Source: Serripes groenlandicus (lineage: Eukaryota; Mollusca; Bivalvia; Cardiida; Cardiidae). From it: a stretch of DNA of 64,000 nucleotides. This document shows, in pieces, positions 1 to 11,268 of this stretch. Below the pieces are notes generated by a model. It saw only the letters and a list, made by a program, of their open reading frames with translations. It did not search any database and had not been told where the DNA came from. Every line of letters starts with the position of its first letter. The first letter of the stretch is position 1. The stretch is taken from contig JASEVX010000007.1 of the NCBI GenBank assembly GCA_031761405.1, forward strand, positions 60,295,421 through 60,359,420, written 5' to 3'. The position numbers were made by a program, and so were the translations under genes.

Positions 1-264
1 GAAAAGGAATATTTAGAACCAATTCTCCTGCCCCTTTTTCACAATGTTTCAAAAGTTGGTCTGTCGCTCAGGTAAAAGATTAAATGTCCCTCTATATCAG
101 TCCCTATAAAGAGACTGCAATGTTTTTTCAAGTCTCACCTGTCCTAAAAAACATATCTGTAAAACTTACCTTTCAAGAAATTTACCCGCCATGTCCATGG
201 AGTGGATTAACCTGGTCCAGTTGTGTATATCTCTTGCTAGGGACAACACCGCTTTTTTATCAAG

Positions 265-395
265 AAATCTTCTTTTACCCACTTCCACCAACGGGCTAAA
301 CATCTGTCTGGGACAAATGTTGGGTGGAGTACTGGTGAGAGGAAACACATTGTTAAGTGAACTGCCATGATGTTACTGAAAAACTAATGAACTAT
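265..395 (+). mobile_element. Degenerate SINE 3' part
   Basis: It has weak matches to the 12219 family body: TTCCACCAACGGGCTAA, GGTGGAGTACTGGTGAGAG, and GAACTGCCATGATGTTACTG. Confidence 0.5.
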
Positions 396-668
396 CAAAT
401 ACGTACCTAACCCTTTCTAACATACGACAAATCTGAAGCAGGTGACTTTGAAAAGCAATTTCTCTTTTTGTCTTCAAAAGTCGTCTGCTGCAGATGCGTC
501 AGAAAGTATCTGTTTATGGGAAAGGGTTAAACTACAACTTCTAAATTATAAATTATAAAGCACAACACATACGCATCCAATCAGAACTACACAATGTCCA
601 ACCTTTCATGGGATACATGAGCTCTTTCTTGTGTAATTGCAATAAACTTTTAAGGCCAACACTTTGGT

Positions 669-862
669 TCCCTCATATAGACACTTTTTGAAAACATAGT
701 GACAAAAGAAGAAATTGCACAAAATGTGCAATTTCTCTTTTTCCACAATGTTTTCCACTTTTTGTCATAGGTTATCCATTCAATTATTGAGATTTTCTAT
801 GTTTTGACAAAATACGTTCAAAGTCGTCTGCTGCAGAATTGTCGTATGAGGGAAAGGGTTAA
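669..862 (-). mobile_element. TTAA MITE, reverse, left end decayed
   Basis: It matches the reverse complement of the 1331 copy from CCTCATATAG to the terminal GGGAAAGGGTTAA. The outer TTAACCCTTT at the left has been lost. Confidence 0.75.
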
Positions 863-1330
863 TGTTGTGAATTTAACTTCCCTCCGTCCCAGATGTATAA
901 GTGTCTCGAGAAATATGTCTCCCAGTGTCATTCAAATTTTGGGGGAAATTTAGCACCGTGTTTGGTTTAGTGTTCACTTGGGGTATGGTTTCGGTGTTCA
1001 CTCATTACTGTCAGAGTTATGGCCCCTTGATACACAGCGGTCAAACAAGGTAAATAAGTGGAGGCAGCCATGTCCTAGCACATTCCCACATACAATTAAT
1101 CTGCAATAGATGACTTATAAAATGCCTAGGCAAAATAATTGAAGATAGTTTTAAACATTGTGTCAAAAGGAGAAATCACTCATTATGTCACAATGTTTTC
1201 AAAATTATCTGATGCATCAGAATGAAGGAAAGAGTTAAAAATGCTGGATCAGTATTTGAATCATCGCCAAGTTTAAAACATGGTTATGTCATACAGAGAT
1301 GCACAGTAATTCTCGTCTCAATGAATGTGT

Positions 1331-1560
1331 TTAACCCTTTCCCTCATACGACAATTCTGCAGCAGACGACTTTGAACATACTTTGTCAAAAAGTAGAATA
1401 TCTCTATAATTAAATGGATAACCTATGACGAAAAGTGGAAAACATTGTGGCAAAAGGGGAAATTGCACGTTTTGTGCAATTTCTTCTTTTGTCACTAGGT
1501 TTTCAAAAAGTCTACTGCTGCAGAGGCGTCAGAAAGCGATTATATGAGGGAAAGGGTTAA
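1331..1560 (+). mobile_element. TTAA-flanked palindromic MITE, near-complete, forward
   Basis: A 230-bp reference copy. It runs from TTAACCCTTTCCCTCATA to TATGAGGGAAAGGGTTAA. Inside both ends is the subterminal inverted motif CTGCAGCAGAC, and in the centre is a hairpin (GAAATTGCAC, short loop, GTGCAATTTC). It has no coding capacity. The TTAA target and CCCTTT ends match piggyBac-type transposons. Confidence 0.85.
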
Positions 1561-1888
1561 TGGTGTCTTGGGTCTTTTAATCTGTTATTTTAAATGTTTT
1601 CTTAGTGGGGTCAGTTTAACTATGATTAGTCTTGTGTATTGTGTTTATCATATATCTTAACAAAGCTAAGACTTATAATCACATCTAATCAATTTAATGC
1701 ATTGTTAACATTTTTTCAAGCTACGTCATCAACTTTTTTTCACAACTGTATTTATTCTTTTAAGTGGTTTTTTTATGACGTACTAAGATTTAAAATAAAA
1801 AAACCTTAAAGAGCAGATTGAAAGGAAAGCTGAGAGTAAATTGATTATTTCTGTTTTCCAAAGATAAATCTAAGCAGATTACTCTAAA

Positions 1889-2068
1889 CAGAGGTCCAGA
1901 TAAGGAAGAGTATACAGCTCTCTCTCAATATCCTTCAACCAAACCCTATGATGTGGGTACTCAAAATAATCGTCTCATTGAAACACTTTTTGAGTACCCA
2001 CAACAAAGGGTTAGAGGGCCGAATAAGGATTCGAGAACATGCAAAATGCCCCTTATCTAGAGCTCTGA
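1889..2068. mobile_element. Second palindromic MITE family (GATAAGG ends)
   Basis: The inverted ends are CAGAGGTCCAGATAAGG and CCTTATCTAGAGCTCTG. An inner inverted pair, CCCTATGATGTGGGTACTC and GAGTACCCACAACAAAGGG, makes the whole element foldable. Related copies lie at 2725-2921 and 13968-14167. Confidence 0.75.
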
Positions 2069-2272
2069 GATTACTCTAAAGATTACATATATCATGTTAA
2101 CAGTTAATCTTAATTTGAACTGCACTGTCCATAAGTTTTGAAAACAGCTGAAAAAGTAATTTAGAGATGGAAAAATATGTGACACAGAAATATTAAAGGC
2201 TTACACTTTATAAATACATCGCTAACTTTGAGAACCTCACTTTCACAGCTATATGATCAGATACTAACTAGG

Positions 2273-2474
2273 TTAATGCCTTCCCATATACGATGACTCT
2301 GAAGCAAAAGACTTAGAAGACATATGATCAAAAAGAGGGAAAATCTCTTTAAAGGAATGTTTAATGGCTTTTAGAGTTAAAAACATTGTGACTAAAGGAG
2401 AATTTGCTCTTGTTGAGCAATTTCTCCTTTTGCCACAATGTCGTAAAAAGTCATCCGCAAGTGGGAAAGGGTTG
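2273..2474 (+). mobile_element. TTAA MITE, diverged
   Basis: The ends are TTAATGCCTTCCCATATA and GTGGGAAAGGGTT. The central GAATTTGCTC/GAGCAATTTC hairpin is kept. It belongs to the older subfamily with CCCACATA-like ends. Confidence 0.6.
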
Positions 2475-2724
2475 ACATGAATGAGGCTTATCAGTAAAAG
2501 TTGGGTTAACCATTAAATACATTTTCCTAACCTAATCATAATCTATCATTAATTTAGAAAATAATATATTGCTGGTCCTTACATTAAAAGGCAGTTAACT
2601 CTAAGACACTTTACTTGATTGCAAGTTGATATGCTAATTGTACATAATTATAATACATAAAACACAATAACCTAATGCCAGAGTGCTTACAGGATTCATT
2701 TCAATTCTATATCATGCAGCTTAT

Positions 2725-2921
2725 CAGGGCTCCAGATAAGAAGTGGTTTACAGCTCTTTTCCCCAAAATATCTGTCTTATTATCCAACCAAACCCTATGA
2801 ATATGATGCGGGTACTCAAAACGTCTTGGTGAGTCGTTCCTATTGAGTACCCACAACATAGGGCTAGAGGGTCATATAATGATTTTAGAACATGCAATTC
2901 GCCCCTTATCTAGAGCTCTGG
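2725..2921. mobile_element. Second palindromic MITE family, second copy
   Basis: CAGGGCTCCAGATAAG to CTTATCTAGAGCTCTGG, with the inner pair ATGCGGGTACTCAAAA and TTGAGTACCCACAAC. Confidence 0.72.
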
Positions 2922-2984
2922 CTTATTTCAAATATGTTTTTAATCATCAAAGACATCTCTCTATATCCCAACATTAAAAGGATG

Positions 2985-3285
2985 TTTCAGTGTATCGCCT
3001 GGCATAAATGGGCTATTTAGTATATACACTGACATCTACGGGCCATTTAAGTGTATACACCAGCATCAATATGCCATTTTAATGTAAACACCAACATAAA
3101 GAGGCTGTTTTAGTGTGTATACACCTGACTTCAGTAGACCATATAAGTGTATACACCAACATCAATAGTCTATTTTAGTGTATACATCAAAATCAATATA
3201 CCATCTTAAGTGTATACACCAACATCAATAGTCTATTTTAGTGTATACACCAACACAAATAGGCCATTTTAGTGTATACAACACT
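2985..3285. repeat. Tandem repeat, about 31 bp by 9
   Basis: The unit is roughly AGTGTATACACCAACATCAA followed by TAGGCCATTTT. Copies occur every 30-35 bp with point changes. The TATACAC core alternates with CCATTTTA. Confidence 0.8.
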
Positions 3286-4123
3286 TCTCTAATCTGCATT
3301 GCGCATGCTATAAATGACAATCTATGCAATACTCGATTTGGTCCTCTCAGCCAGCTGTCATGGTGATCTTAACAGTTTGCATGGTTTAACCTTTCCCTCA
3401 TACAGATGACATTGTTTGCCTTTGGAGAAGACAATTTTTAAAAGACATTGATGAAAAAAAGGATAATTGAGTAATTAATTATTTTTCACCAATGATTTCA
3501 ACACCATAGGATAGTAAACTTTAATTTGTTACCATTTTTTTAGTATCATATGTTTTCAAAGCAAACAAGTCTTAAATATCATATAAGTTAAATGTTTTAA
3601 CCATTATCTAATATGATGTCTTTTACAAGGGTGTCAAACAAAAGTCATTTCTTGGAGTGAAAGGGTTCAAACAGACTAATTATTTACTGTCAAATTCATC
3701 CGCTAAATATTCAAAATCATACTATTTTGAAATGTCCCCTTGTTACTAAGATTTACCTGATTTATGTTTTGCTAAATCTGCTTTAATTTGTTTGACCACA
3801 TTTTTGTGACGGTTGAACATTGAAGTGACATTGGAATTAATCTTAAGCATGAATCATCTGTCCAAACAGGAAGGCTGGCTATGATATCCCAGAATGCAAC
3901 ATCCAAGATCTGCTTTCTTTAGCATGTGCTTTTTCTCTTCCTGCTATTTTCTTAACAGTTATTGTCGAAGCTGTTTTGAAATTATTATTTTTTTGTGGAA
4001 ACTGTTGAAAATGTAAACTGCTCAATATTAGTCTTCAGAATTTGTGAAACAATTATTTTATTTGAGGAGGTGGGGCAACGATCGGTTCTGTTAATCTGAT
4101 CTAAGTGTCCGTTTTTGTACAGT

Positions 4124-4349
4124 TTAATTGTTTCCCACATACAACAACTATAAAGCTAATAAATGAAAGTTTAATCTGTGCAAAGAGTTGAAGCATGAAA
4201 AGCAAATTTTTCTTTGCAATTTTTAATTAAAACATTGTGGCAAAAGGAGGAATTGCTCATTTCGGGCAATTTCTTCTTTTGCCACAATGCTTTCAAAAAT
4301 GTTCCACAAATGAGGCCTCAAAATGTGTCTATATGTGGGAAAGGGTTAA
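4124..4349 (+). mobile_element. TTAA MITE, older CCCACATA subfamily
   Basis: It starts TTAATTGTTTCCCACATAC and ends GTGGGAAAGGGTTAA, with a central hairpin of AATTGCTCATT/GGGCAATTTC. Confidence 0.65.
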
Positions 4350-5324
4350 CTCATTATATATGGTATGCTTTTACCATATAGTGTACTTATATATAATTTA
4401 CAAGTGTATTGCTAGAGAATTCAAAGGTCAACAGCATGCAGTTACCGGTACAAAAGGTCAATTTATTCTGGATTATTGATTCTATTCAAACGATTTGATG
4501 ATAAAAGAGAAATTATGGAATATTTATGGCATATTGGATGATAATTAACATAAGCAATGATTTGTTTCGATGCTACAATAAAACTTTTTTTTTTATTAAT
4601 ATTTTCCCGCATACAACAAATCAGCTGCAGGCAACTTGGAAATGTTTTGTTTTTTTTAATCTCTAAAACAGAAAGTATAATTATTTTATCAAGTTGAGAC
4701 CTTTTGGGTTAAAGGAGAATTGCTTGCTTTGAGCAATTAATTGTTTTGCTACAATGTTTTCGAAAGTGATCTGCAGCATTTGCATTAAGATGGGAAAAGG
4801 TTAACTATGACTCACCAAAAATATCGCGAATCAAGTTCTCATTATTTATTCAGTCCACTCAAGGTTTTTGTGTTTGTTTTTCAAAGTCAGCAATTTTTAA
4901 TATTAATTACTATCCCCAAACGATGATTTATCGATGCACACACAATTTAGAAAATGATCGTGGATTTTTTCTGCGTGAAGAAGAAAAAGGAAGAAAGTTT
5001 TCACCAGAGATCTCAATAAACTAGAAGGTATCTATTTTTTTTTTTTTTCATGTTACTTGATTTTATATGTAGTAGAGTCGTTTCACTATTAATTTTGTGT
5101 TTGATTTTTGTGTTGCTTATTGGAAATAGAATGACGTGCATGACATTTTGTTAATGTGAGATAACAACAATTTAATTCCCCTGTCATTTGATTTACTTAT
5201 TTTTTTTCAAATGATTTTTTATCCCATATCCCAGTGTTTTTCTTTTTAATTGAAGAAAAGATAAATGAAACATCAGTTTAATTCATCAAATCATTTGTTG
5301 TCAAACAGTTCAATTTACGTTTTA

Positions 5325-5555
5325 GGAATCCGCTGTGGTCGAGTGGTTAGCGTCGGGGATTTCGAAACCGGGTGTCCCGGGTTCGATTCCCAGTTGCGGC
5401 ACTACGGTCATGGTGGAGTGCCCTTGGGCAAGGCACATTTTCTAGCCTAGTACTGGTTTGTTTACCCAGGGATCATGAATAATTAAATTTAATTGCGCGC
5501 TAAATGACCTTAGCTGTCGATGCGCCATAAAACAATATACATTCATTCAATTTAA
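5325..5555 (+). mobile_element. tRNA-derived SINE
   Basis: The head is tRNA-like, with an A box in TGGTCGAGTGGTTAGCG (5336) and a B box GGTTCGATTCC (5380). A non-tRNA body follows (CCTTGGGCAAGGCAC, CTAGTACTGGTTTGTTTACC, GATCATGAAT). The tail is CATTCATTCAATT. A real tRNA would not have the extended body. Confidence 0.8.
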
Positions 5556-6232
5556 GTTTTGATGTTCATGATAATTCTGTTTTTCTTTCATATATTTGTT
5601 TTGCCATTTTAAATTCCCAATAGTGTTACTACTATAACTTTTCAAATTTAGTTTTGTTTAATTGTCATATCCGATTAAGTAGATTGGGAAAAATGAGTTA
5701 ATATAACCATATTATTTTTATACAATGAAGAAAAGCAGAAATAACACAATTTCTTTGGTTTCTTTAATTATCAATATTTTGATTTGGGTGAAATTTTAAA
5801 TGTTTAAGTTTACAAACTTAACTTTATTTTTGGTGGCAGTTTTTGGCTTAATTGAATTGGTCCTATATCAATCAAGTTGACCGTAACACAATAATAAATT
5901 CTCAAATCTTATTGGTCAATCAGGCACAGTCAGATTTATCTTCAATACATAGATCCAAGATCATATTTTAAGCCAAGCGATTCATCATGATTCACACAAA
6001 AATTCAACAATTTTGTTGTCAGAACCACCCGGTTCTCATGAATCACATGGCATTTGTTTTTGATGCAGAAGCAGTTAGCAATTGAGTATACCAGACAGAA
6101 CATATCATATATGTTTTAATTGAAAATGAATAAGTTACTTCATCTCATTTGGATCTATGAATTGATTTTGTTGTTGTAAATCCCGCTCAATGAAAGAGAT
6201 CAAAATATTAATTCATGTAACAGTCAGTGCCA

Positions 6233-7325
6233 TTACTCCTTTCTCACATAGAACAAATCTTCAGCAGACGACTTTTAAATCCCAAAATATTGAAAATCTT
6301 AGTGAATCAAATTAAAGTAACACAATTAAGTTGTAAACATTGTGGGAGAAAATGAGCTCGTTTTTTTGCCACAATGTCATTATGTGTTTCAAAATCCTCT
6401 GATGCATATGCCTTAAATGTGTCTGTATGTGGAAAAGGGTTAACTTGAAGTAAATTATGTTGTCATGGTGCTAGTCTATGATGTTCACTATTCAGGACCC
6501 TAGATTGTGAGAAGAGTTTACATGCCAGTTTCCTCTGTCCTCTGATAGTCTTTTATGTAACATGATTGGACATGTAACACTTATAAACCTTTCCCACATT
6601 ACAGCAGACGACTTTTGAAAACATCATGGCAAAAGGAGAAATTGCTCATCATGAGCAATTTCTCCATTTGCCAAATTGTTTTCAACCTTATTCAATAATC
6701 GCCCCTTCATTTATAAAGAGTTACCCCATTTTTGCCTAGACGTTTCTTATGTCATCTGCTGCTGATTTGGTGTAAGTGGGAAAGGGTTAATATTCCATTG
6801 CACTTTGAAGTGTCACATGTTCAGTATGTGAAATGGTCTGTTTACATATACATATGTAGAGTTGGCCACCGACACATATTAGGTAACATGACGTTGACAG
6901 GTCAGAGTGCATGAGGAATAAATGGTCCAATTAGGACATGTCTATTGAGTGTCTTAATAGGAAGAGGATGTTAACCCTTTCCCACATGTATACGATTTCT
7001 GACCCCTCTGCATCAGACGACTTTTGAAAACATTGTTGTACTGGACAGATGTTTTTAAAGGCGTCTGCTGCAGATTTGTTTAATGTGGGAAAGGGTTAAG
7101 AAATGAGTTGGATAATGGACACTCATAAATGTAATTGACCCCTTTCTCACATACAGCAAATCTGCAGCAGATGACTTCGAAAACATTAATTCTAAAATAT
7201 GAAAACTCTGTAAATGAAAGCCCAATTACTGAATAAAGGTGAGGACATTGTAACAAAAGGAGAAACTGCTCATAAAACTCTGCTCCAGAGATGTCAGAAA
7301 GCCTCTGTATGTGGGAAAGGTTTAA
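6233..7325. mobile_element. Cluster of four older TTAA MITEs
   Basis: Diverged copies lie at about 6233-6443, 6583-6790, 6971-7099 (internally deleted) and 7137-7325. Each has a CTTTCCCACAT-like start, CTGCAGCAGA motifs and a GTGGGAAAGGGTTAA-like end. Confidence 0.65.
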
Positions 7326-7478
7326 GGATTTGGTTGATGACCTGCCAAATTAAAAACTTTTAAAGAAGAAGAAATTTACAGAAAGTAAAGTTTTGTTCAG
7401 GTCATGGCGTGTCCTGTGTTTGAGGTTAAATGTATTCGCACTATTGTCTAGGCACCTGATTATTGTATAGTGCACCCT

Positions 7479-7789
7479 TTAACCCTTTCCCTCATACAAC
7501 AAACCTGCAGCAGATGACTTTGAACATATTTTGTCACATGGATAACCTATGACTAGAAGTGGAAAACATAGTGGCAAAAGGAGAAATTGCACGTTCTGTG
7601 CAATTTCTTCTTTTGTCACTATGTTTTCAAAACGCCGTCTGCTTTAACCCTTTCCCTCATACGACAATTCTGCAGCAGACGACTTTGAAAACATATAGGC
7701 AAAAATGTGAATAATATCTCAAAATGAAAGTTTTCAAAAGTCGTCTGCTGCAGAAGTGCAAAAAGCATCTGTTTGAGGGAAAGGGTCAA
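7479..7789 (+). mobile_element. Two abutting TTAA MITEs, first truncated, second internally deleted
   Basis: The first copy (7479-7643) stops after CCGTCTGC, where the second (7644-7789) begins with TTAACCCTTTCCCTCATACG. The second has lost about 85 bp of its centre and ends GGGTCAA. Confidence 0.75.
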
Positions 7790-7791
7790 TG

Positions 7792-8960
7792 TTAACCCTA
7801 TGCAGTCACATGTAATCAGCAGTAAACGACTTTTAAAAATATTGTTTTCAAAGGAGTAATTGTTCATTATTAACAAATGCCTCTTTTCAGGAAGATGTTT
7901 TTATCTCTATCCTTCACATATAATTTGCTCCACATTTTTGGCTGAATGATTTCTGTTGTCTGCTGAATATTTGTTGTTTATAGGACATGGTTAATGTACA
8001 ATATAATGTGTATAATATCTGTATATATAATCTATACTATGTGTTCCTAATACTTTTGACTTTTATTTACTTCATGTTATTATGTGAAATGATTCTTTTG
8101 ATTATAGAGGAGCATATTTCTTGTCTTTTTGTGCATTTTACCATAAATGAATCTACAATGTCTGAATCTTTTCTTGGTCCTATTGAATGACAAACTATAA
8201 TTTTCACGTTGAGAAATAAAAAATGAAATAGAAAAATATTATATTACAAATTTTTAAGAAGAACAATGAAAGTAAATTCAACGCCTCATTTGCATAAAAT
8301 TGCAATGTCTGCTCCAGGGAAACAGGAATCCTTTGTTTGCTAGATGTGACTTGTAAGATAAAAACAAGCTACATGTATATTACATTATTCAACCCTTTTC
8401 AAGATTCAACAAATCTGCTGCAGACGACTGAAATCATCCAGGCAAAAATGTAATAAATCTCTACAAAAAAGTTTTATTTTTCTCCTTTTGCTACAATGTT
8501 TTCAAAGGTAATCTGCTGCAAATGCATCTGAAGGTTAGAATGGGTTAAACAATAATAAAAACTTACTAATAAATTGTGCTGTTGTTATTGTGAATATCTA
8601 GTGTGAAGAATTTTGTGTTGCATTGCCTCAATGTGTGTAAAATTAATGCTTTATTTGCAGAGTACCTTTATAAATGTATTTTATACTTTAACCCTTGCAG
8701 ACGCAACTGCAACAGATGACTTTAGAAAATATTGTGGGAGAAGTCAACTTATGTCACAATGTTTGAACTCAATTCAATAATAATACTTTTATTAAAAACA
8801 TATTTCATTAGTTTTTATGCGGATGCTTTCAAAGTCGTCTTCTGTAGATTTTCTGTATGTGGGAAAAGTTTTAGCTAGCAAGTGGTTCATAACCAGTAAT
8901 TTTGTCAACCATGGTTTGACACACCAAAGAGTACAGGTACATGTATAGCTTTTCCAGATC
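7792..8960. other. Intergenic or intronic DNA with decayed MITE pieces
   Basis: Weak TTAA MITE remnants lie at about 7792-7992, 8390-8550 and 8690-8875 (CTGCAGACGAC-like motifs). The rest is AT-rich with no support for a gene. Confidence 0.5.
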
Positions 8961-8961
8961 T

Positions 8962-9130
8962 AACTTTAAAAATGGTAGTCATGGCTGCCCTCCTTGGCGC
9001 TCAGGATTGTGAGGGTAGTATTACGACTGAGTTACAGGATAAACGGACCAGTAGTACTTGCAACTTACCAAGGAAACGCTGTGATATAACTGAAATATTT
9101 TTGATGCGGCGTAATAGCACTAAACAATAA
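8962..9130 (+). mobile_element. SINE fragment without tRNA head
   Basis: The body GGCTGCCCTCCTTGGCGCTC and the 3' module GCTGTGATATAACTGAAAT match the SINE at 22231 and the fragment at 60830. Confidence 0.6.
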
Positions 9131-9720
9131 ATCTATAAATTTCCTGATCTAAATGATAAAATAGGCAAAACAGCTTGAATATTAACCCATTCTATGATAG
9201 GCTATTAAAGGTTCTTGAGAATTTGAACCCTTGGAAAATGGTTTTAAAGAGGGAAGAACAAATAAAGCATAAGCGAAATGGGAAGTATTTTTGTAGATCT
9301 AATACAGATTTGAAAATGATAGGGGAGGATGGAGAAGTTTCACAATCCCTTTTCCTACACTGTTTTTTTTTTTCTCCTGTATCATTAGTTGTCTGTATTA
9401 GGGCATTGGTTTTACAATTGATTTCTTGAAACAATTTGCCTGTAAACCTGCAGAAAAAATACTTTTTTGTAAATTTGTCACATTTTAGACATTATTTAAA
9501 CAAAAAACACACTGTCCAAATTAATCTTATTCTGATCTGACAGTGTCTGAAAAACCAATATAGTACAGTAGAACATTCATATCAAGCTTTTCCCACTATC
9601 AGCAACTTTGCAGTAGAGGACTTTTATAACACCTTCTCGACAAAGGTATGAGCATAATTATTGAATCAAGAAAAAATGTTTGAGCCATGGGAGAAATTGC
9701 TCATTATGAGCAATCACTTC

Positions 9721-9950
9721 TTAACCCTTTCCCTTATACAACAATTCTGCAGCAGACGACGTTGAACATATTTTGTCAAACAATAGAATATCTCTACGAT
9801 TGAATGGATAACCTATGACTAAAAGTGGAAAACATTGTTGCAAAAGGAGAAATTACTCGTTTTGAGCAATTTCTTCTTTTGTCACTATGTTTTCAAAAAT
9901 CTGTCTGCTGCAGAGGCATCAGAAAGCGTCTATATGAGGGAAAGGGTTAA
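9721..9950 (+). mobile_element. TTAA MITE, near-complete, forward
   Basis: 230 bp, TTAACCCTTTCCCTTATA to TATGAGGGAAAGGGTTAA, with an intact central AAATTACTCG/GAGCAATTTC hairpin. Confidence 0.82.
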
Positions 9951-10525
9951 GCCGCAGTGTTTTTAAAAGTCATTAAAAAGTGTGTGCATGTAAGGCTTCG
10001 AATATAACATAGTTGATATGCTATTGTATAGAAACGTTTTACCTGTTTTTGCCATTGTAGACCCCTTCCAAATTGAAAGTAAATGAAGTAATATGAAACC
10101 TTAAATGAATGGAAACTAAAGATTTGATAAATATTATAAATAACACTGAGTAAAAGAGAAATTGTTTGTCATAAGCAATAACTTCACTTCCCAAAAATGC
10201 CTTCTTATAGTTTGCATCATGCACTTTAAAAAGTTAATTAGTAATAACAGTGAAACAGTTAATTAAAGAAATTGTTAGCATACAAATACTGCTTAGATAA
10301 ATGCATGAGCCGATGTAAATAGAAAATAGGGATTTAAATAAAATTAGCAAAAATATGTTTTGTTTCTTATAATAATATTTAAGCAAACAATAACCATTTC
10401 CCACATGCAGATGCATCCCTTGCAGGCGACCTTTAGAAACATTGTGGCAAGAAAGGTAATTGCTTATTAAAGCAATTTTTCTTTTGCTACATTGTTTCAA
10501 CTATACTCAATAATTATACTCTCAT

Positions 10526-10732
10526 TTAACCCTTTCCCACATATAGACGCTTTCTTGATGCCTCTGCAGCAGACGACTTTTGAAAACATTGTGACAAAAG
10601 AAGAAATTGCTCATTTCTCCTTTTGCTACAATGTTTTCAACTTTTTTCAGTAAATTTACCCTCAATTATACAAATTTTCTATATTATTGTAAATTCGTCT
10701 GCTGCAGATTTGTTGTATGTGGGAAATGGTAA
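10526..10732 (-). mobile_element. TTAA MITE, older subfamily, reverse
   Basis: It starts TTAACCCTTTCCCACATATAGACGC and ends GTGGGAAATGGTAA. Both CTGCAGCAGACGAC motifs are present. Confidence 0.7.
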
Positions 10733-11268
10733 GCAGAAGTTTTGAATGCCTTCTTCTGCAGATTCATTGTATGTAGTAATTGGTATTTTTTTTTTTCAAA
10801 ACTCATTCAGAATCTTGAACTTGACCAGATATAGAGCATGCATGCTTAAGTAAAAATGTTACTGTCAATTCATATTAACCAATTTTGACACTTTAACCTA
10901 GTCAGAGCAAGTCGGACAAGTCTAATTGGCACCCAAAATATGTCTTTTTAAGAGATGAAAGATGTTTTGGTTATTTGATTCCTTGAGTTATGATTGGTGT
11001 TTGATTTTAAATAAAGATAATGGCACTTTGCATGGGGTGTGTCTTTATACCAAAACAAGAATTTGCTACAATTTCCTAATATACTTTTTTAACGAACTGG
11101 CATTTCCCAATCCTCCTTCCATTACGTCTGCAAGTACCTAACTGACACAGAATGTTTGAAAACTGTTCACTGATATCCTATCAATGATGTCAACGGTGAC
11201 AGAAATTTCAGATTATTAGAAAACTGTTCACTGACACCCTATATAAATGTTATGATTACTTTCCACAG

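Noticed and set aside
5325..5400. A tRNA gene
   Set aside because: The A and B boxes are good, but the sequence continues into a SINE body shared with 11775 and 21804.
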